NCBI RefSeq assembly: GCF_001439685.1
Contig: NZ_JYLH01000009.1
Location: forward strand, 186,001-250,000
Reading direction: 5' to 3'
DNA length: 64,000 nucleotides
From: Pseudomonas libanensis
GTDB taxonomy: Bacteria; Pseudomonadota; Gammaproteobacteria; Pseudomonadales; Pseudomonadaceae
In this document: positions 58,059-64,000 of the stretch, piece by piece
Position numbering within the stretch: position 1 is the stretch's first letter
Layout of the letters: each line of letters begins with the position of its first letter
The notes under the pieces: model-generated
Told to the model about the DNA's origin: nothing
The model's database searches: none
What the model saw: the letters and a program-made list of their open reading frames with translations, nothing else
Translations under genes and position numbers: made by a program

Positions 58059-58556
58059 ATGTTCAAGAAGTTTGCATTTGCCGCCTCCCTGACCGCTATC
58101 GCGTTGAGCGCTTCGCCAGCCTTTGCTGCCGGCGAAGCCAGCCACACCGTCAACCTCAAGGCAAACATCCCGACCACCGTGTTCCATGCACAACCGCGTG
58201 ATCCGAACTGGGGCCGTGACGAAACCATGAACTACAACCTGGTGAGTGGTGAGCTGTCGCCTCTGAGCGCGATCTATGACATCCGCAACACCAACGGTTC
58301 GGTGCATGCCTACATCGAAGGCGGCCCGGCCGTGCTGTTCAACGGCGACGCGACGCAAAACATTGCGCTGACCACCACCCTTAACGGTGTGACCCTGACC
58401 GGCACGCCACAGGAAGTTGTCAACGAAGCGGACTCGACCCCAGGTGTTGGCGCGGAAATGCGCATCGCCGCTGCCAAGCCGAGCGCCACTCAACGTGGTT
58501 CGTACACCGCGGTGATGCCGGTCGTTTTCGATGCCGTTCTGCCTGTAACGCCTTGA
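58059..58556 (+). CDS. CS1-type fimbrial major subunit (pilin)
   Basis: 165 aa from the ATG at 58059. Signal peptide MFKKFAFAASLTAIALSASP ending at FAAGEA. The mature part has AGEASHTVNLKANIPTTVFHA, NYNLVSGELSPLSAIYDIRN and a C-terminal strand GSYTAVMPVVFDAVLPVTP, the pattern of the CS1/CFA/I alternate chaperone-usher pilins (CblA/CfaB). No cysteines are seen, as in this class, which lacks the disulfide of classical pilins. First gene of the operon, followed by a stem-loop and then the usher. Confidence 0.85.
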   Translation: MFKKFAFAASLTAIALSASPAFAAGEASHTVNLKANIPTTVFHAQPRDPNWGRDETMNYNLVSGELSPLSAIYDIRNTNGSVHAYIEGGPAVLFNGDATQNIALTTTLNGVTLTGTPQEVVNEADSTPGVGAEMRIAAAKPSATQRGSYTAVMPVVFDAVLPVTP

Positions 58557-58563
58557 TGTCGAT

Positions 58564-58608
58564 ACCGGCCCGCTGAGCGAAATGCTTGCGGGTCATTTAC
58601 AGGCCGGT
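58564..58608 (+). terminator. Stem-loop between pilin and usher genes
   Basis: ACCGGCC (58564-58570) pairs with GGCCGGT (58602-58608), and CCCGC (58569) with GCGGG (58588-58592) inside. No U-tract follows, so partial termination or mRNA protection between the abundant pilin and rarer usher message is likely. Confidence 0.5.
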
Positions 58609-58676
58609 TGGATCCCTCTCCCTCGTTCCTCCGGCCTGGTTTTAATCCCGTCTCTTGGCCTCAGAGTATTCCGTTC

Positions 58677-61196
58677 ATGTTCCCGATGACTCACATCGCG
58701 GCGGCGCTTGCGCTATTGATAGGTACGAGTGCACTGGCAACCCAGGCCAACGCCGCCTCGACTCCCGGTAGTCTGATCACCCAGGCCCAAGGCTTGCCCT
58801 CGGGGTTTGCCGAGCACTTTTTCGATGTGCCGCTGGCCGTACGTGTGGACCTTGACCAGCAGCCGCTGGGCGAGGCGATGATCGTATTGACCCAGGATGA
58901 CCGCGTCAGCCTGCTCGAATTCACCGACACCGGCGACAGCAAAGTCCCGGCCGCCACCCGCGATACCTGGCAAGCGATCCTGGAAAAAGGCGTGGCCCTG
59001 GGCGCCTGTACCCAGTCGTGCCCGCAACAGCTGGTGTCGGCGTTCTACAACCTGGAAAGCTCGCAACTGTCGATCATCACCCAGAACGTGGAGCGCACTG
59101 GCGACGCACCGCGCTATTACGCGCAGCCCGAAGACGGCAGCCTGGGGCTGATCATCAACAACCAGCTCAACCTCAACGGCGGTCAGGAACAGGACCTGGG
59201 CGGGCGTTATGGCCTGCAAGCCAGTTCCAGCATCGGTAACTGGAGCCAGGTGTTCAACCTGCAACTGGCACGGCAGAGCGGCGCCGATGAATCCATGCGC
59301 CATGCGATCCATGAGCTGTATACCCAGCGTGAAATGGAAGGCAATTTCTTCCGCCTGGGCCATTTCACCCCTAATTCCGACGGCCTCACCCGCCAACTGC
59401 GCAGCTTCGGCGCGAGCCCCGACACGGCGGTGGGCGCAATGTATGGCAGCTCCGACAGCCTGGCCATCAACAACCCCAAGCCCAGCGTCTACCCGATCTA
59501 CGTCACGGCCAACCGGCAGGCGGCGGTGGAGATCTATCGCAACGGCCTGTTGATCAACACCCAGGCGGTGGCAGCCGGTTTGCAGACCCTGGATACACGC
59601 CCTCTGCCTGGCGGCATCTATGAGGTGGAAGTACGCCTGATCGAAGACGGGCTGACCGTCAGCACCACCCAGGAACTGGTGTACAAACCCAGCAACTGGC
59701 GCAATGCTGAAGACCGCTGGCGCTATAACGTATTTGCCGGGCGCGAGACCAAACTGTTCAGTAACTGGGAAGAACAAGCCTCGGGTTCAATTACCGCCGG
59801 TGCGTCCATCAACTACCTGCTGCACCCGCGAGTGATCCTTGGCCTGTCGGCGCGCGAAGTCCGTGAGCAGCTGCAATACGGCGGCTCGGTGGACTGGTCG
59901 GTTGCCAATAACGTCAACGTTTACGCCAACGTGTTCCAAACCCAGGACCACGGCACCGGCATGGACCTGCAAGGGCTCTACACCTTCGGCGCCACCAACC
60001 TGGTGTTCAGCCACAACCGCAGTTGGCTCGACACCCGCGACACCTATGAAACCCTGCCCGATGGCACCCGCCTGCGGCGCAATACCTTCGTTGGCCAGAC
60101 CAGCAACAGTTCGCTGTCGGTGAACCACCGGATCGATGCGAAAAACTCGGTGAACATGCGCGTCTCCCACAGTGAAGGCAACGTCGAAGGCGCCGGCATC
60201 GACCTGGGCTGGAACCGTCGCGACATTCTGCTGGGCAGCGATGCCAACTGGCGTTTCTCGCTGTTCGACCGCCCCGGCACCGGCAGCACCAACGATCAAC
60301 GCAACCGCGGCGTCGACGTGACCTTGAGCCTGGCCCTGGGCACCGATGGCCGGCAAGTCTCCGGCAGCATCGGCAGCCGCACCTCCCGTGATGGCGGGCG
60401 TGATAACAACGCCTCCGTGACGGTTCGCCAGGACTTGACCGACCACATGCTGCAAAGCGTTTCGGCGACGGCAATTACCGACACTTACGGCGTCGGCTTC
60501 TCGGGCATGGCCAACTTCAGCACCGACACGGTCAGCGGCGATGGTTTCGTGCAACGCAGTTCCTATAACGGTGAATTCACCGGTGGCCTGAACCTCAACA
60601 GCACCCTGGTGGCCGGAGCCGGCAAGGTCTTGCTGAGTAGCCAGTACCAGGGCAATGGCGCCGGCATGATCGTCGACCTCGAGACGGACCTTGATGCCAT
60701 CAGCCTGCGCGCCGACGACTTGAGCGGCGGCAGCGTGGTGCTGCGCCCCGGCCGCAACTATGTGCCGGTATCGGCCTACAAGAGCAGCACCGTGTCGTTC
60801 GACTTCGAAGGCAACTACCCACCGGCGGCGAATATCCAGCCGGCACGCTCCAGCTACCACTTGAACAAGGGCGGCGTGGACTACCGCAAGGTCACGGTGA
60901 TGAAAACCGTCACGGTGCTCGGGCGCCTACTGGATGAACAGGGCGCACCGCTGCGCGGCCATCAGGTGATCAACCACGCCAGCCGTGGGGTCAGCGAGGT
61001 GGATGGGTTCTTCTCCATGGAGATGAGCGCCAGTGCGCCGACCCTGGAAGTGCGCTACCAGAACCAGTTGCTCTGCCAGTTCCGCCTCGACCCGGCTAAG
61101 GCGCCGAGTGAAAACGACGTGCTGATGATCGGCGATCTGCGTTGCACGCCGGACACCCTGGCCGAAGCCACCCACAAGGCCGAAACCGCCGGTTAA
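58677..61196 (+). CDS. CS1-type outer-membrane usher
   Basis: 839 aa from the ATG at 58677 (signal peptide ~27 aa ending TQANAAST); an in-frame ATG at 58686 is the alternative. Long beta-barrel region (~residues 170-720) with VSAFYNLESSQLSIITQNVE, GLIINNQLNLNGGQEQDLGG, YGLQASSSIGNWSQVFNLQ and a C-terminal plug/E-set-like part (LRPGRNYVPVSAYKSSTVSF, QVINHASRGVSEVDGFFSME). Matches the TcfC/CfaC/CblC alternate usher family rather than FimD-type ushers. It assembles the pilin fibre across the outer membrane. Confidence 0.85.
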   Translation: MFPMTHIAAALALLIGTSALATQANAASTPGSLITQAQGLPSGFAEHFFDVPLAVRVDLDQQPLGEAMIVLTQDDRVSLLEFTDTGDSKVPAATRDTWQAILEKGVALGACTQSCPQQLVSAFYNLESSQLSIITQNVERTGDAPRYYAQPEDGSLGLIINNQLNLNGGQEQDLGGRYGLQASSSIGNWSQVFNLQLARQSGADESMRHAIHELYTQREMEGNFFRLGHFTPNSDGLTRQLRSFGASPDTAVGAMYGSSDSLAINNPKPSVYPIYVTANRQAAVEIYRNGLLINTQAVAAGLQTLDTRPLPGGIYEVEVRLIEDGLTVSTTQELVYKPSNWRNAEDRWRYNVFAGRETKLFSNWEEQASGSITAGASINYLLHPRVILGLSAREVREQLQYGGSVDWSVANNVNVYANVFQTQDHGTGMDLQGLYTFGATNLVFSHNRSWLDTRDTYETLPDGTRLRRNTFVGQTSNSSLSVNHRIDAKNSVNMRVSHSEGNVEGAGIDLGWNRRDILLGSDANWRFSLFDRPGTGSTNDQRNRGVDVTLSLALGTDGRQVSGSIGSRTSRDGGRDNNASVTVRQDLTDHMLQSVSATAITDTYGVGFSGMANFSTDTVSGDGFVQRSSYNGEFTGGLNLNSTLVAGAGKVLLSSQYQGNGAGMIVDLETDLDAISLRADDLSGGSVVLRPGRNYVPVSAYKSSTVSFDFEGNYPPAANIQPARSSYHLNKGGVDYRKVTVMKTVTVLGRLLDEQGAPLRGHQVINHASRGVSEVDGFFSMEMSASAPTLEVRYQNQLLCQFRLDPAKAPSENDVLMIGDLRCTPDTLAEATHKAETAG

Positions 61197-61226
61197 CGGC
61201 GGTACGGAGCCTGTACCGGAGTTTTT

Positions 61227-62462
61227 ATGAGCGTAATCAGAGCAATCCAGCAGGCCATGGCGCCGTGCGCGCTGGCCTTGGCATTGGGGGTGTTCAGCCC
61301 GCCGGCGGTGGCGATCGTCGAGGAAATCACTGCGGTGTTTCGCCCGGATCCCAACGACCATTTGAACAACAAGTTCATTAATACGACGCCGCAGAGTGGG
61401 CTGTGTCCGTGGCATGTGCCGGCTAAGTGTGAGGCGGCAAACACCTTCAGCATTCGTAACAGCTCATTCAGGGCCAGATCGACCGGGGTCATACCGGCCT
61501 ATCCCGACGACCCGCGCAAGAGCGCTTATTTCAAGGTGCCGTCAGCGTTTCGCGATGTGACGGTGAGGCATCGGGGCACCGGCAACGTGGAAACGGTGCA
61601 GATGCGAATCGCGGGTATCGGTGGCCGGTGGAATGTGCCTGCCGTATCGGTCTGGCATACACCGCAGGCGCCCTGGAACCGTTATTGGTACGGCGCCCCT
61701 CTACCCTGTTTGCCGATCAACTACATTGCGGCGTCGGCGAACTTCGCACTGTTTTTCTGGATCGTTCCGGAGAACGCCGGAGCTTGCAGTGTCACCAATG
61801 GTTATGACATTGAATGGATGAGCTACTCCACGCTTGAATACGGTTATGAGCTCAAGACTCCCAACCCACTGGGCATGGACACCGGCGTGTATGAAGGCTC
61901 CATTACTTACACCATGGGGCCAGGCGGTGATATGGATTTTGGCGATGCCATGATCCCTGATGAAAACATCCTCACCTTCAACTTCACCCTGACGGTAGAG
62001 CACGTACTCAAGGTCGACCTGCCGCCGGGCGGCAATCGCGTCGAGCTGCTACCCGAAGGCGGTTGGCAAGCCTGGCTCAACGGGGGACGGCGCCCGGCGC
62101 GGTTGTTCCGTGACCAGACCTTCACCCTCGCCGCCAGCTCGCGCTTCAAGATGAACCTGGAGTGCGGTCTGGTGATCGGCAACACCTGCGGCCTGCGCAA
62201 CGGCGAAGGCGACCAGGTGCCGGTGCAGATCGCCGTCAGCCTGCCCTATGGCCTGCGCGATCAATACGACCAGCCGGTGAATAAATTGCCGTTGCGTCTG
62301 GACGGCGTTGGTACCGAATTGATCCAGCCCAACCAGTACGTGGACAACCGACCGGCTACGTTGCATTTCGAAGTGGGCAGGGACGACGTCGGCGAAATGC
62401 TCAAGGCACCGGGCACCACCTATTCAGGCACGGCCACGGTGATCTGGGACTCGGAAGTCTGA
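61227..62462 (+). CDS. CblD/CfaE-like tip adhesin 1
   Basis: 411 aa. Signal peptide ending near PPAVAIVEE; mature start EEITAVFRPDPNDHLNNKF and NTTPQSGLCPWHVPAKC, then a two-domain protein with four or more cysteines (CPWHVPAKCE, LPCLP, GACSV, LECGLVIGNTCGL). These are features of the CblD/CfaE tip adhesin family of CS1-type pili. Starts 30 bases after the usher. A second gene with the same N-terminal motif begins at 63826. Confidence 0.82.
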   Translation: MSVIRAIQQAMAPCALALALGVFSPPAVAIVEEITAVFRPDPNDHLNNKFINTTPQSGLCPWHVPAKCEAANTFSIRNSSFRARSTGVIPAYPDDPRKSAYFKVPSAFRDVTVRHRGTGNVETVQMRIAGIGGRWNVPAVSVWHTPQAPWNRYWYGAPLPCLPINYIAASANFALFFWIVPENAGACSVTNGYDIEWMSYSTLEYGYELKTPNPLGMDTGVYEGSITYTMGPGGDMDFGDAMIPDENILTFNFTLTVEHVLKVDLPPGGNRVELLPEGGWQAWLNGGRRPARLFRDQTFTLAASSRFKMNLECGLVIGNTCGLRNGEGDQVPVQIAVSLPYGLRDQYDQPVNKLPLRLDGVGTELIQPNQYVDNRPATLHFEVGRDDVGEMLKAPGTTYSGTATVIWDSEV

Positions 62463-62531
62463 CCGGCCGGCCAGTATTCGCAGCACCGGCCTCCCGTGGA
62501 GGCCGCGTTCAATCAATGAGGCGTAGAACAT

Positions 62532-63290
62532 ATGAAGCATGCAGTGTTATGGAGCGCTCTGCTCCTGGGTTCCTTGAGCGCGCACGCCGGGCCGGCGATC
62601 AATGTCGGCGTGGTGTACGACTACCTGGAAGGTGACCGCAGCTCTTATCTGAAGCGGGTGTTCAACGGCGGCACCAGCACCGCGTTCATCAAGGTCAATG
62701 TGCTGGAAATCATCTACAACGCCGACGGCACCTCCAAGGAAGTGCCGGTGGCTTCGCTGACCGACGAAAAGGGCGCCACCACCAGCCGCGACGGCCTGAT
62801 GGCCAGCCCGGCGCGCATGATCGTGCCGGCCAACGGGCGCCAGGGCACGCGTTTGTTGTACATGGGGGCGCGCGATAAAGAGCGCTACTTTCGTGTGCGC
62901 TTCATCCCGGTGGTGCCGGAAAAAAGCGATGACTTTGCCGTCACCGATCAGGAGCGTGCCGACTACAAGGACAGCCTGGCGGCCGGTGTGAACATCATGG
63001 CCGGTTACGGCACGGTGTTTTTCGTGAGGCCCAAGGACACTCGCTTCGACACGCAAGTCACTCAGACCGACGGCCAATACAAGCTGCGTAACGCGGGCAA
63101 CAGCGTGGTGGTGCTCGATGAGTTTCGCGACTGCGCCAAGGCGAAAAAATCCGACTGCCTGCCCACCACCAAACACCATATTTTGCCGGGCCGCGAACTG
63201 GTCTTCGAGAAAAAGCCCGATCGCCAGTTCAGCTTCCAAATGGTCGAAGGGCGCGACAAAAAACTGATGACCGTCAACGATAACGGGTGA
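62532..63290 (+). CDS. Periplasmic pilus chaperone (CfaA/CblB-like)
   Basis: 252 aa with a signal peptide ending LSAHAGP (residue ~20). Two-domain Ig-like chaperone with the F1-G1-type segment ASPARMIVPANGRQGTRLLY, an RFIPVVPEK edge after it, and a C-terminal domain with two Cys (RDCAKAKKSDC). Alternate-CU chaperones show this pattern. It donates a strand to pilin subunits in the periplasm. In classical CFA/I operons the chaperone precedes the pilin; here it follows the tip adhesin. Confidence 0.82.
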   Translation: MKHAVLWSALLLGSLSAHAGPAINVGVVYDYLEGDRSSYLKRVFNGGTSTAFIKVNVLEIIYNADGTSKEVPVASLTDEKGATTSRDGLMASPARMIVPANGRQGTRLLYMGARDKERYFRVRFIPVVPEKSDDFAVTDQERADYKDSLAAGVNIMAGYGTVFFVRPKDTRFDTQVTQTDGQYKLRNAGNSVVVLDEFRDCAKAKKSDCLPTTKHHILPGRELVFEKKPDRQFSFQMVEGRDKKLMTVNDNG

Positions 63291-63295
63291 GCCTA

Positions 63296-63766
63296 ATGTT
63301 CAAGCAACTGACACTGGCGGCACTGCTGATGAGCGGCACCTCGGCCTGGGCGATTCAGGAGCGCGAGACCTTCGATATTTCGGTGACCATCCCGGTGCAC
63401 GAAGCCTATGTGCTGCCCTCGGAGCCGGACTGGATGGGCCAGGACCAGCTGCTGCCCTGGAACCTGGTGCGCGCCGAACTGGGGCGTCTGCGCAAGAGTT
63501 TTGACGTGAAAAACCTCGCCGGCGGCGTCGCCGCGCGGTTGGGGGATACGCCTTACCTGGCCAGCCCGCGTGACCGCATCGAGCTGCGTGTGTTGTTCAA
63601 CCAGGTGCCGTTGAGCCTGGACGCCACCGAAGTGATCAGCGCCGACGTCGCCCGCGTCGGCACCCGTGCCGAGCTGGACATTGCGGCCATCGAGCCCGAG
63701 GGCGGCTACAAGGGCGGGGACTACTTCGGCACGGTGCATCTGGTCTTCGATTTCCTGGCGCCCTGA
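63296..63766 (+). CDS. Second CS1-type pilin-like subunit
   Basis: 156 aa from the ATG at 63296, 5 bases after the chaperone stop, with GGTGA upstream. Signal peptide ends WAIQE. The mature part shares with the first pilin the pattern FDISVTIPV..., LPSEPDWMGQDQLLPWNLVR (first pilin NWGRDETMNYNLVSGEL), FDVKNLAGGV and a terminal YFGTVHLVFDFLAP. It is probably a minor subunit or adaptor between shaft and tip. Confidence 0.8.
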   Translation: MFKQLTLAALLMSGTSAWAIQERETFDISVTIPVHEAYVLPSEPDWMGQDQLLPWNLVRAELGRLRKSFDVKNLAGGVAARLGDTPYLASPRDRIELRVLFNQVPLSLDATEVISADVARVGTRAELDIAAIEPEGGYKGGDYFGTVHLVFDFLAP

Positions 63767-63825
63767 ACAGCCCCCAACGTGCTTTTTGGCAGATCGCCGG
63801 TGATCGGTATGAAAGGAACCAAACG

Positions 63826-64000
63826 ATGCAGTTGTTGAAGGTCGTTCATTATTTACGTTACGTGCTGTTCGGGCTTATCGGTTCGGTGATGTCCATGGGC
63901 GCCCAGGCGGGGATTGCCGAGATCCGGGCGCAGTTCAGGCCCGACCCGGCAAACCCGATGTTCAATCAGTTCAAGAACATCACCCCCAGTTCGGGTTACT
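63826..64000 (+). CDS. Second tip adhesin-like gene (5' part only)
   Basis: The frame from the ATG at 63826 runs off the window after 58 codons. AAGGA lies 9 bases upstream. A signal peptide (YVLFGLIGSVMSMGAQAG) is followed by IAEIRAQFRPDPANPMFNQF and KNITPSSGY, the same N-terminal motif as the first adhesin (EITAVFRPDPNDHLNNKF, NTTPQSG). A second CblD/CfaE-like protein is therefore expected downstream. Confidence 0.75.
   Translation, partial: MQLLKVVHYLRYVLFGLIGSVMSMGAQAGIAEIRAQFRPDPANPMFNQFKNITPSSGY

Overview
The window is chromosomal DNA from a fluorescent pseudomonad, most likely the Pseudomonas fluorescens group. Three things point there. The block lptF-lptG, lepA, lepB, rnc, era, recO, pdxJ ... 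icp, asrA-type lon ... znuD follows a gene order I recall from P. aeruginosa. The protein families (Gcd, FecIRA, DUF3509, DUF6124-like) are typical of the genus. At least ten inverted REP doublets of the type known from P. fluorescens genomes sit between genes. Nearly all DNA is coding and GC-rich with uniform codon use. I see no insertion sequence, prophage, CRISPR array, rRNA or tRNA.

Layout. 1-3.6 kb: a leucine-dehydrogenase family gene, SOS gene yebG with a LexA box, a DUF6124-like protein, a RelB/RelE-ParE-type toxin-antitoxin pair, psiE and a DUF3509 gene. 3.9-9.5 kb: L-serine dehydratase with a divergent GcvA-like regulator, a ribosome hibernation factor, and a DHA2-type efflux pump with a divergent LysR regulator. 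9.7-19.9 kb: an iron island, with ferric citrate fecI-fecR-fecA on the minus strand and, divergent across a Fur-box-like site, a plus-strand operon DUF3649 / PepSY-TM / DUF3325 / second FecI-type sigma / second FecR / TonB receptor. 20-35.7 kb: housekeeping (membrane glutaredoxin, yejK/ndpA, HU, rlmF, valS, holC, pepA, lptFG, lepA, lepB, rnc, era). 35.8-45 kb: recO, pdxJ, a Tat-exported multicopper oxidase coupled to tadA, cmoB/cmoA, a YhhN protein, a chagasin-like lipoprotein inhibitor, and an AsrA-type Lon with a sigma-32-like promoter. 45.2-50 kb: a membrane EAL phosphodiesterase with a degenerate GGDEF domain, then a 2OG-Fe(II) oxygenase plus PLP decarboxylase pair. 50-57.5 kb: PQQ glucose dehydrogenase, znuD with a Zur-like site, two small plus-strand genes, and a siderophore-interacting ferric reductase with a PadR regulator (YqjH/YqjI-like). 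58-64 kb: an alternate (CS1/CFA/I/cable-type) chaperone-usher pilus operon cut by the window end.

Metal homeostasis is a recurring theme: Fe via fecIRA, the second ECF system and the SIP/PadR pair; Zn via znuD; Cu via the oxidase. The most interesting regions are: (1) the CS1-like pilus operon, with unusual gene order, two pilin-like genes and two tip-adhesin-like genes; (2) the two-gene 2OG oxygenase / aromatic-decarboxylase cluster, which I cannot assign to a known product; (3) the second FecI/FecR system, whose adjacent receptor lacks the N-terminal signalling domain; (4) a leucine-dehydrogenase homologue without the usual catalytic lysine. All calls come from reading the sequence and from recalled family knowledge; no database search was run.
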